A stretch of 17,653 nt of DNA from Chryseobacterium gleum (GTDB lineage Bacteria; Bacteroidota; Bacteroidia; Flavobacteriales_D; Sanyastnellaceae): positions 1-17,653 of the forward strand of contig CAMCUG010000012.1 of NCBI GenBank assembly GCA_945878835.1. Reading direction: 5' to 3'. Below the pieces are notes generated by a model. The model had not been told where the DNA came from. It was given only the letters and a program-made list of their open reading frames with translations, and searched no databases. Numbering within the stretch: the first letter of the stretch is position 1; each line of letters opens with the position of its first letter. The translations under genes were made by a program, and so were the position numbers. This document shows positions 1-6,345 of this stretch, piece by piece.

Positions 1-468
1 TTGTTGGAATTCAACGAAGAGGAAGGAAGATATTTCGCGATGCACCATCCGTTTACATCTCCAAAACCAGATCAAATTCATTTGTTAGATACAGATCCAG
101 GTTCCGTGAATGCAAACGCCTATGATTTCGTGTTGAATGGGGTTGAAATTGGCGGAGGCTCTATTCGTATTCACGACCGAAGTGTTCAAGCGCGCATGTT
201 TGATCTGCTTGGATTCACGAAGGAAGAAGCGCAAGCGCAATTTGGATTCTTACTGAATGCCTTTGAATATGGCGCTCCGCCTCACGGAGGACTAGCTTTC
301 GGATTCGATCGTTTATGCTCGCTATTCGGCGGCAGCGAAGGGATTCGCGACTTTATTGCCTTCCCCAAAAACAACAGTGGACGTGACGTAATGATTGATG
401 CGCCTTCAACAATTAGTGAAGCTCAACTTAATGAGCTATCAATTGTTGTAAAAAAGTTGGAGAACTAA
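1..468 (+). CDS. aspS: Aspartate--tRNA ligase, C-terminal part (5' end outside window)
   Basis: This is the last 155 residues of aspartyl-tRNA synthetase, the cytoplasmic class II enzyme that charges tRNA-Asp. The frame is open from base 1, so the gene begins upstream and the TTG at base 1 is not a real start. Diagnostic segments are HHPFTSPKPDQ (residues 15-25), the class II core around VEIGGGSIRIHD (48-59), and motif 3 with GLAFGFDRLCSLFGG (97-111), whose Arg binds ATP. The tail IRDFIAFPKNNSGRD followed by DAPS matches bacterial AspRS closely. The catalytic core present here looks intact. The stop at 466-468 is followed after 49 bases by rpmH. The probable rpmH -33 element lies inside the last codons of aspS. 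Identification is very secure. Confidence 0.97.
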   Translation: MLEFNEEEGRYFAMHHPFTSPKPDQIHLLDTDPGSVNANAYDFVLNGVEIGGGSIRIHDRSVQARMFDLLGFTKEEAQAQFGFLLNAFEYGAPPHGGLAFGFDRLCSLFGGSEGIRDFIAFPKNNSGRDVMIDAPSTISEAQLNELSIVVKKLEN

Positions 469-486
469 AAATTATTTGTATATTTG
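457..486 (+). promoter_or_regulatory. Probable promoter of rpmH (Bacteroidota type)
   Basis: A TTG at 457-459 is separated by 19 bases from TATATTTG at 479-486, a perfect match to the Bacteroidota -7 consensus TAnnTTTG. Transcription would begin near 492-495, giving a leader of about 25 bases before the rpmH ATG at 518. The -33 part lies inside the end of aspS. The call rests on consensus match and position only. Confidence 0.55.
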
Positions 487-517
487 TCGCCCGTTGGAAA
501 TTTAACAACAAGAAATT

Positions 518-688
518 ATGAAACGTACTTATCAACCATCGAATACAAAGCGCAGAAACAAACACGGTTTCCGCAAAAGAATGTCTACCGCAAAGGGCCG
601 TTTGGTTCTTTCATCACGTAGAAGAAAAGGTCGTGAGAAACTGACAGTTTCTGACGAACGTCGTCACAAGGGAATCGTTCGCTTATAA
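518..688 (+). CDS. rpmH: 50S ribosomal protein L34
   Basis: This small gene encodes 56 residues, somewhat longer than the 44-46 of E. coli-type L34 and in line with many Bacteroidota forms. The protein starts MKRTYQPSNTKRRNKHGFRK and continues RMSTAKGRLVLSSRRRKGR, which is the hallmark L34 sequence. It is extremely rich in Arg and Lys, as expected for a protein that binds 23S rRNA in the large subunit. The ATG follows an A-rich leader (AACAACAAGAAATT) with no Shine-Dalgarno sequence, typical of this phylum. It has its own probable promoter and is followed by a strong terminator, so it looks monocistronic. The usual bacterial neighbour rnpA is not next to it. Identification is certain from sequence alone. 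Confidence 0.98.
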   Translation: MKRTYQPSNTKRRNKHGFRKRMSTAKGRLVLSSRRRKGREKLTVSDERRHKGIVRL

Positions 689-702
689 TAGCGTTGACAA
701 TA

Positions 703-729
703 TTGAACAACCGCTCAAATGTATTTTTG
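703..729 (+). promoter_or_regulatory. Possible promoter of the PfkB kinase gene, overlapping the rpmH terminator
   Basis: TATTTTTG at 722-729 matches TAnnTTTG exactly. A TTG at 703-705 lies 16 bases upstream, slightly short of the usual spacing. The -7 element covers the loop and the start of the 3' arm of the rpmH terminator. Transcription would begin near 735, about 28 bases before the ATG at 763. T-rich sequence can produce this match by chance. Confidence 0.35.
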
Positions 730-743
730 GGCGGTTTTTTTTT
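709..743 (+). terminator. Rho-independent terminator after rpmH
   Basis: An 11-bp stem pairs AACCGCTCAAA (709-719) with TTTGGGCGGTT (726-736), with one G-T wobble and a six-base loop. A run of nine T begins within the 3' arm (735-743). It lies 20 bases after the rpmH stop and before the kinase gene. Confidence 0.9.
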
Positions 744-762
744 GAAACAATAATACATCATT

Positions 763-1671
763 ATGAAGTTAATTACTGTTGGAACTGTAGCCTTTGATAG
801 CATTGCTACTCCTTTTGAATCGCGCGAAAAGGTTATTGGTGGCGCAGCCACTTACATTTCAATGGCTGCTGCTTATTTGAATGGCGAATGCGGTGTGGTA
901 AGTGTGGTGGGCGATGATTTTCCAACGGCCTTCATGGATGAATTGAAATCGAGAGGAGTAGATTTAGCTGGGCTTCAAATTAAAGAAGGTGAAAAATCTT
1001 TTCATTGGTCAGGAAAGTACCACATGGACATGAACTCTCGCGATACGTTAGCGACTGATTTAAATGTTTTAGCAACGTTCGAGCCGAACCTTCCAGCCAA
1101 TTATAGAGACGCGGAATACGTGATGTTGGGAAATTTGGTTCCTGCCGTTCAAATTGCAGTATTGAATCAAATGAACAAACGTCCGAAGTTGGTAGTGTTG
1201 GACACCATGAATTTCTGGATGGACGTTGCGCGTGAAGATTTAGATAAAGTTTTCGGGATGGTAGACGTTGTTACCATTAACGACGAAGAGGCACGCCAGT
1301 ATACAGGAGAGCGTTCACTGAAGAAGGCTGCAGCAAAAATTTTGACATTAGGTCCAAAGGCCTTGATTATTAAGAAGGGTGAGCACGGAGCGTTATTGTT
1401 CAGTCAAGATGAGGTGTTCTTCGCTCCTGCTATGTTGTTAGACGATGTTGTTGATCCAACCGGAGCGGGCGATTCATTTGCAGGCGGATTCATTGGTTAT
1501 TTAGCCAAGATGAACGACATCAGCTTTAAAGCCATGAAGAATGCGATTGTTACGGGTTCTGCTATGGCTTCATTTACTTGCGAAGACTTCGGTCCAGAGG
1601 CATTGTTGAAAGTGACAGAAGAGCAATTGAATGCACGTGTGAAAGTGTTCGGAGATATGGTTCGCGTTTAA
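763..1671 (+). CDS. PfkB/ribokinase-family sugar kinase
   Basis: This 302-residue protein belongs to the PfkB (ribokinase-like) family, cytoplasmic ATP-dependent kinases acting on sugars, nucleosides and related alcohols. The family signature DPTGAGDSFAGG lies at residues 231-242 and includes the catalytic base Asp237 and the anion hole. The upstream NDEE at 173-176 fits the Mg/phosphate NxxE motif. The N-terminal GGAAT (26-30) is the usual substrate-loop glycine pair. Length is normal for the family. The substrate cannot be told from sequence: family members phosphorylate ribose, fructose phosphates, adenosine or others, and I see no subgroup-specific motif. The gene stands alone between the rpmH terminator and a convergent gene with which it shares the palindromic TTAA stop site. 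Confidence 0.9.
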   Translation: MKLITVGTVAFDSIATPFESREKVIGGAATYISMAAAYLNGECGVVSVVGDDFPTAFMDELKSRGVDLAGLQIKEGEKSFHWSGKYHMDMNSRDTLATDLNVLATFEPNLPANYRDAEYVMLGNLVPAVQIAVLNQMNKRPKLVVLDTMNFWMDVAREDLDKVFGMVDVVTINDEEARQYTGERSLKKAAAKILTLGPKALIIKKGEHGALLFSQDEVFFAPAMLLDDVVDPTGAGDSFAGGFIGYLAKMNDISFKAMKNAIVTGSAMASFTCEDFGPEALLKVTEEQLNARVKVFGDMVRV

Positions 1672-2522
1672 TTCGCGTAATACGTTTTCGGGTCTACAGG
1701 AACGCTGTTCTTCCAAATTTCAAAATAAAATTGTCCTTGACCGTTCGCGTTTTCGCTAACCCAGCCAATACCTTCTCCGGCCTTTACAGACTCTCCGTTT
1801 TGCTTCAGCAGAACAGCTAAATTCTTGTACGCTGAAACCATGTTGTTCGGATGTTGAATAAGCACGGTGTTTCCATCGCTTACCGTATAGCTCGAAGAAA
1901 TAATAGTTCCATCTAAAACAGATTTCACCGCCTCATTTTTCACGGAAGTCCAATAAACGCCTTTCTTTCCGAATTGCGGTTCGAAGTTGGAGCTTATAGT
2001 GCCTGCAACGGGAGGAAAAAGCAAATATCCCGCTTCTGGAATTTTACCCAATTGCGTTACGAAAACTGTACTCGCGTTGTCGAGCTCTTCTCGAACGGCT
2101 TGATCTACGTCGCTAATGGCGTAATTTAAATCAACACTCTGCGCACCTTTCGGAACGCTGTCTGGAGTGGTAGAAACGGGTTGTCCTCCAGATAGAATAA
2201 TCTTCAAATCACTGAAATAATGCTCTTGACTTTTCATGACTGAATTCAAAGAATCGGCCATGAGTCTTGCTTGTCGCGCGTCGGCGCGTGATTCGTAAGA
2301 AGTGAAATCTGGAATTAGAATCGTGCGAAGTGGTGTAAAGGCTATGAGTGAATAGAAGAGTAAAGCGAACACAACTAAGAATCCACCGAGCATGACTATG
2401 AGGTTCATTGGCGTGAGGCTGTAGGAAAATCGTTCTTCGAAAGAATTTTCATTCAGAATAATTAAGCGGAAGGGTTTCTTCAGCTTTTTGAGAATTTTCT
2501 TACTTTTCTTTTTCCTTTCCAT
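1668..2522 (-). CDS. Membrane-anchored LytM/M23-fold protein with lost zinc ligands
   Basis: This 284-residue protein has a Lys-rich cytoplasmic start (residues 1-20), one membrane segment (about 40-62), a helical stretch (75-110) and a C-terminal LytM/peptidase M23-type domain (about 168-284). M23 enzymes cut peptidoglycan cross-links. Here the fold markers remain (FPPVAGTISSNF, VLDGTI, VLIQHPNNMVSAY, GIGWV, YFEIW), but the zinc ligands appear gone. The HxGxD position reads KKGVY (186-190), and the HxH before FE reads QFY (264-266). The usual YxHL reads YKNL (232-235). It is therefore probably a non-enzymatic periplasmic binding or regulatory protein, like EnvC- or NlpD-type LytM proteins. 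I chose the ATG at 2522-2520 because the Lys-rich start fits. The longer form from 2570 would begin upstream of the likely -7 element. It is divergent from porW. Confidence 0.85.
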   Translation of the reverse strand: MERKKKSKKILKKLKKPFRLIILNENSFEERFSYSLTPMNLIVMLGGFLVVFALLFYSLIAFTPLRTILIPDFTSYESRADARQARLMADSLNSVMKSQEHYFSDLKIILSGGQPVSTTPDSVPKGAQSVDLNYAISDVDQAVREELDNASTVFVTQLGKIPEAGYLLFPPVAGTISSNFEPQFGKKGVYWTSVKNEAVKSVLDGTIISSSYTVSDGNTVLIQHPNNMVSAYKNLAVLLKQNGESVKAGEGIGWVSENANGQGQFYFEIWKNSVPVDPKTYYAN

Positions 2523-2530
2523 CGCGGGCA

Positions 2531-2538
2531 TAAAAGTA
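2531..2538 (-). promoter_or_regulatory. Possible -7 element for the LytM-like gene
   Basis: On the minus strand the sequence is TACTTTTA, one mismatch from TAnnTTTG. Transcription from it would start almost at the ATG at 2522, giving a very short leader or none. It argues against the in-frame ATGs at 2570 and 2531. I see no good TTG at the expected distance, so support is modest. Confidence 0.35.
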
Positions 2539-2601
2539 AGAAGAATGAATGAATGTAAAGGGAAATGCAATAAATTCGCTTTCTGTCGTTAGAAAATCCG
2601 C

Positions 2602-5280
2602 ATGACCGAAAATCGAAATTACAATACACAAGAAACGCACTCGAAAAGAGTAACTAGACCGCGTGTGGCTCTCATGTTCATGAGTGCTGTGCTTTTATCT
2701 CTGATTTTCGCAAGTTGTTCAACCAAGGAAGATGGCGTGGCGTATAGAATTTATCACAATACCCTTGGCCATTACAACGGTTACTTCAACGCAAATGAAT
2801 TGGTAAAGAAGTCACAGTTGACTTTGGCCAATGGAAGGAAAGACGATTACGACGAGGTTATTCCGTTGTACAACTACGGCACGGTATCTCAGAAAAAAGA
2901 ACTAATTCCAGATTTAGACAAAGCCATTAAAAAATGTGGAAAGGTGGTGAAGCGTCACACGCTTGTTGCGGAGTCCAAGAAGGAAATGAAATGGCCAGAA
3001 TACAACAAATGGATGGACGACAACTACCATGTTATTGGTCAATCTAATTTGTACAAGGGGGAATATTACAAGGCGCAAGAGACGTTCAATTTCATTTCAA
3101 ATAAATATTCTTCAGAGGCGGTGCAATTGCGGGCCTATATCTGGGCCGCAAGGTCTTATTTTTTAGAAGGCGATTATTCTAAGGCCAAACAATTGTTCCA
3201 GAAGGCAGATGGTTACGAAGATTTGCCGAAGGACATTGCCCGTGAATTGTATTTGGTGAAGGCTGAATTTTTTCTCGTTCAAGGTGAATTTAATGCAGCC
3301 ATAGAACCTTTGGAGAAAGGATTGGCGTTAATCACGAAGAAACCCGATCGAATTGTTCCGCAATTTGTATTGGGGCAATTGTACGACCGCATGGATAAGT
3401 CTGGCGATGCGAAAGTTGCATTTCAAAAGGTAATTAAACTGAAACCGCCCTATGAATTAGAGTTTCAATCGAAACTTCAAATGCTCCTGACCGACACCAA
3501 GATTTCTCGCAACTACGAAGACGCTCAAAAGTCTTTGTTGGTAATGCTCGAAGATTTGAAGAACGAGACATACCAAGATGTCATTTATTACGCCTTAGGA
3601 ACTGTTACGTTGGAATTGGATAAGCGTAAAGAGGCGGTGGATTATTTTGAAAAGGCTCTAAAATTCAACAAGAGTAACAAGAGTAAGCGTTTGAAGATAT
3701 TCATGACCTTGGGTGATTTATACTTTACTCAAAAGGAATATCCTGATGCTCAAGTGAATTACGACAGCGCTTATCACAATTTGGCAACCAATCACGTGCG
3801 TTACAAGGAGATCAAGGCACGTGCGCTTAGTTTGAATGAATTGGTGGGCTACTTGAACACGATTTCAGAGAACGACAGTTTGATTTCTTTGTGCCAAAAA
3901 CCAACTTCTGAAATTGAGAAAACGTTGACAGCCGTGCGCGAGCAGTTGCAAGCAGAGATGGCTGAATTGCGAGATAAGGATGAGGCAGATCGTTTGGCAG
4001 CCTTGAAGGGAGAAGAGATTAACGGCACCTTTTGGATTTACAATCAGGATTTATTGAAGCGAGGCAAAAACATTTTTGACGACACTTGGTCTGGCCGTCC
4101 ACTGAAAGACAATTGGCGTAACCAAAGCTTATTGGTTATGATGATAGGCGAGAGAGATGAGAGCATTGTGGAAGCTGCAGCCGTGGACAGCGCTGATTCA
4201 GAAGACCCGAAGTATAAAATTCCCACCATTGATGAGCTTCGTGCAAAGTTGCCCTGTGGCAATAGCTCTGCTATTGCTGAAATGAAGAGTGACTTAGCAG
4301 AAGCCTATTATTTATCTGGCTTGCTTTATAAGGAGAAATTGGAGGACATGGACAATGCAATGACTTCATGGGAAAAGATGATTTCCAAATGTGAAGAAGG
4401 GGGGTTTCATCCATTGGCCTATTACCAGTTGTTCCGCGGTTGGCTTGCGAATGAAAAGGAAGAAGGCTACACGCAGAATCCGTTTTGTTCGACATGCAGT
4501 TCGGTGTTTTGGGGAAACCAAATCAAATCGAAATATCCGAATTCAGATTGGGCATTGTTGGTAGATGACCCCAACTACATGAATGCCGAACAAACGCGCA
4601 AAGAGGAAGAGGAGAAGAACTACACGAAAGCATATAATCAGTATGTGACCAATCACCCGTATGACGCTGTGACAGCGTGTACCAATGCTATTACTAACCG
4701 TCCTACCAACCATTTAATCTGTAAGTACCACATGTTGAAAGCTACCTGTTTGGGAAAAACCGAGGTGGTATTTGGGGTTAGAGAGAATTGCGAGGCTGAG
4801 TTGGAGGCTGTTGTGGCAGGATGTCCAAACACGGAAATGGCTACTCAGGCTGCTGAAATGTTAAAGCAACTGACCTCAGGCGGATCACCTAAACCAACCA
4901 ACGCATCAACAACGTCGAATTACATTAAGGCAGACGAATCGGAACACTATGTGGTATCGGTTGCAGATTTGAAAACAGTAAAACTGAATCAAGCGAAGGC
5001 CGCGGTTTCAGATTTCACCAAGATCTATTTTTCAGGGTTCGATTATAAGGTGAGCAATACCATGTTCAATGCAGATCAGACCTTCATTTTAGTGAAGTCA
5101 TTTGCTAATTTGAAAGATGCGAGAGATTATTTTACTACTTTTGTTAGTGATGATGATTTGGTTAACGAATTGGATTTATCGGAATCAGATAAGTTCATCA
5201 TTACAAAACAGAATTATTTGGAACTTTTCCGCTCTAAAGACTACGAAGGTTATTTAGAGTTTTTTACTAAAAACTATTGA
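2602..5280 (+). CDS. porW: T9SS-associated TPR lipoprotein PorW/SprE
   Basis: This 892-residue protein matches the PorW/SprE family, outer-membrane-associated lipoproteins needed for type IX secretion and, in gliding species, motility. A basic n-region (KRVTRPR, 15-21) and hydrophobic core end in FASC, so Cys39 is the likely lipidated residue. The next part (RIYHNTLGHYNGYFNANE, 49-66) is characteristic of SprE. Several tetratricopeptide-like helical repeats follow, for example at 141-165, 176-202, 214-241 and 251-280, with more to about 390. A helical Glu/Lys-rich middle leads to a small C-terminal domain (about 785-892) starting SEHYVVSVADLK, typical of SprE proteins. The start at 2602 keeps the basic n-region; Met25 or Met27 would remove it. 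The bactofilin gene starts three bases after the stop, so the two are probably co-transcribed. The family is well supported; the gliding role is not shown here. Confidence 0.88.
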   Translation: MTENRNYNTQETHSKRVTRPRVALMFMSAVLLSLIFASCSTKEDGVAYRIYHNTLGHYNGYFNANELVKKSQLTLANGRKDDYDEVIPLYNYGTVSQKKELIPDLDKAIKKCGKVVKRHTLVAESKKEMKWPEYNKWMDDNYHVIGQSNLYKGEYYKAQETFNFISNKYSSEAVQLRAYIWAARSYFLEGDYSKAKQLFQKADGYEDLPKDIARELYLVKAEFFLVQGEFNAAIEPLEKGLALITKKPDRIVPQFVLGQLYDRMDKSGDAKVAFQKVIKLKPPYELEFQSKLQMLLTDTKISRNYEDAQKSLLVMLEDLKNETYQDVIYYALGTVTLELDKRKEAVDYFEKALKFNKSNKSKRLKIFMTLGDLYFTQKEYPDAQVNYDSAYHNLATNHVRYKEIKARALSLNELVGYLNTISENDSLISLCQKPTSEIEKTLTAVREQLQAEMAELRDKDEADRLAALKGEEINGTFWIYNQDLLKRGKNIFDDTWSGRPLKDNWRNQSLLVMMIGERDESIVEAAAVDSADSEDPKYKIPTIDELRAKLPCGNSSAIAEMKSDLAEAYYLSGLLYKEKLEDMDNAMTSWEKMISKCEEGGFHPLAYYQLFRGWLANEKEEGYTQNPFCSTCSSVFWGNQIKSKYPNSDWALLVDDPNYMNAEQTRKEEEEKNYTKAYNQYVTNHPYDAVTACTNAITNRPTNHLICKYHMLKATCLGKTEVVFGVRENCEAELEAVVAGCPNTEMATQAAEMLKQLTSGGSPKPTNASTTSNYIKADESEHYVVSVADLKTVKLNQAKAAVSDFTKIYFSGFDYKVSNTMFNADQTFILVKSFANLKDARDYFTTFVSDDDLVNELDLSESDKFIITKQNYLELFRSKDYEGYLEFFTKNY

Positions 5281-5283
5281 ACT

Positions 5284-5718
5284 ATGTTATCAAAAGGAAA
5301 CACATCTGCTCGACCTTCAGAATCAGCTTCTGAGAATGCAATCAACAGAATCGTTGAAGGAACTATTATAGAAGGAGAAATCCGCTGCGAAAGCAATATT
5401 CGTATCGACGGCGTTTTCACAGGAAATATTGGAACCAAAGGACGATTGGTAATCGGTCCAACAGGAAGAATTGATGGAAATGTGATCTGTCAGAATGCAG
5501 AAATTGAAGGTTTTTTAAAGGGTAAATTAAACGTTCAACAGTTGCTTTCTTTGAAAAGTACAGCTCGTGTTGAGGGAGATATCTTCACTGACAAGTTAGC
5601 TATTGAGCCAGGTGCTGCATTTTCGGGAGCGTGTTCAATGGGACAAAAGCAAAAGGAGGCTCCTAAGGTTGAAAATCCGGGCTCGCCCGTAGCCCCAACT
5701 ACCCTAATTTCAAAATAA
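5284..5718 (+). CDS. Bactofilin (polymer-forming cytoskeletal protein)
   Basis: This 144-residue protein is a bactofilin (DUF583 family). Bactofilins polymerise without nucleotide in the cytoplasm or at the inner membrane and position cell-wall and envelope machinery. The core beta-helix occupies roughly residues 21-118. It shows regularly spaced hydrophobic/Gly turns such as IEGEIRCESNIRIDGVFTG, GNVICQNAEIEGFLKGK and ARVEGDIFTDKLAIEPGA. The flanking tails are short and disordered-looking: a Ser-rich N-terminus and a Pro-rich C-terminus (PGSPVAPTT). Size and layout are standard. It begins three bases after porW and its stop (5716-5718) touches the AtpI-type reading frame. In other bacteria bactofilins often work with M23 peptidases; here a degenerate M23-fold gene lies just beyond porW on the opposite strand. 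Identification is secure; its partner is inferred. Confidence 0.93.
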   Translation: MLSKGNTSARPSESASENAINRIVEGTIIEGEIRCESNIRIDGVFTGNIGTKGRLVIGPTGRIDGNVICQNAEIEGFLKGKLNVQQLLSLKSTARVEGDIFTDKLAIEPGAAFSGACSMGQKQKEAPKVENPGSPVAPTTLISK

Positions 5719-5915
5719 TTCGCATTAATCCTTCCACACTAAAATACGCTTCTTTGGCCACACAAATGGCATTAACCATTGGTTTGGGTGTTTGGGGAGG
5801 AAGGAAATTAGATGTTTATTGTCAAAATGAAAAACCAATATTAACATTGGTTTTTTCTATTTTAGGTCTCGTATTGTCGTTATATGTTGTCATCCGAAGT
5901 GTATCAAAAAAATGA
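5718..5915 (+). CDS. atpI: AtpI-type ATP synthase accessory protein (start codon uncertain)
   Basis: A frame open from 5673 to the stop at 5913-5915 encodes a small two-helix membrane protein of the AtpI/AtpZ family, which helps c-ring assembly or Mg/Ca handling next to the ATP synthase. Helix 1 is around YASLATQMALTIGLGVWGG and is followed by RKLD; helix 2 is around PILTLVFSILGLVLSLYVVI. The first ATG (5766) or TTG (5754) would cut helix 1 to about 12-16 residues. Homology and helix length need at least the sequence from about LKYAS (5739). The only candidates upstream are ATT at 5718 or 5724 or ATA at 5715, or fusion with the bactofilin by a -1 shift. I give the ATT at 5718, which overlaps the bactofilin stop and yields 65 residues. 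The family call is good; the start is unresolved. Confidence 0.75.
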   Translation: MRINPSTLKYASLATQMALTIGLGVWGGRKLDVYCQNEKPILTLVFSILGLVLSLYVVIRSVSKK

Positions 5916-6265
5916 ATCGATTTATTTTCCCCAACGTTGTCTTTGCATTTGTGTGCATGAGTGCTATTTATTTTTCCAGTTTGAAATGGAACGTTCCACT
6001 TGTTTTCGAGGTAGTGCCTGTGTTATTCGTTGTGTTGAATGTGTTGCTTTACAAGTGGGTTCAAGCCGCTGTTGCAAAGTCACCTGCGAAATTTGTTAAT
6101 GCCTTTATGACAGCCATAACGTTGAAATTACTCTTTACAGCTTCTGTTGTTGGGGTGTTAATTGTGATTTTTCCTGCATCGAAAGCAATGCTAGCTTTGG
6201 GTACATTTTTTATATACGCTGGCGCTACTTTTATCTTTTCGAGAGCTCTTTTGAAGATTAAATGA
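5912..6265 (+). CDS. Small four-helix membrane protein of the ATP synthase operon, function unknown
   Basis: This 117-residue protein is almost entirely membrane-embedded. Four helices are visible at about residues 4-21, 28-49, 64-87 and 91-112, with a basic loop (YKWVQAAVAKSPAK, about 47-60) and a basic C-terminal LLKIK. Its ATG overlaps the stop of the AtpI-type gene (ATGA at 5912-5915), which indicates translational coupling. The gene occupies the place between AtpI and subunit a where flavobacteria often carry an unnamed protein; I associate it with the DUF6168 group, but from memory and without a search. A role in assembly or stability of the Fo sector is a guess from position. It has no recognised catalytic or metal-binding motif. 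The stop at 6263-6265 is followed by the likely atpB promoter. Confidence 0.8.
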   Translation: MNRFIFPNVVFAFVCMSAIYFSSLKWNVPLVFEVVPVLFVVLNVLLYKWVQAAVAKSPAKFVNAFMTAITLKLLFTASVVGVLIVIFPASKAMLALGTFFIYAGATFIFSRALLKIK

Positions 6266-6292
6266 AAAACAGAAAAGTTTTTGAAGAAATAA

Positions 6293-6323
6293 TTTCGTTT
6301 CTGCAATGTGTTGCTTACTTTTG
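6293..6323 (+). promoter_or_regulatory. Probable internal promoter for the atpBEFHAG genes
   Basis: TACTTTTG at 6316-6323 is a perfect TAnnTTTG element. TTTC at 6293-6296, 19 bases upstream, is one base off the TTTG -33 element. Transcription would begin near 6330, about 16 bases before the revised atpB ATG at 6346. It lies inside the longer atpB reading frame from 6262, which argues against that start. Confidence 0.55.
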
Positions 6324-6345
6324 CACCGCCAAAAACGGGTTAGTG

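Noticed and set aside
585..851. An 88-codon minus-strand frame across rpmH and the kinase start
   Set aside because: It is antisense to rpmH and spans its terminator; no family features are visible.
2523..2570. Longer N-terminus for the LytM-like protein (ATG at 2570)
   Set aside because: The extra 16 residues are followed by the typical Lys-rich start, and the likely -7 element lies downstream of that ATG.
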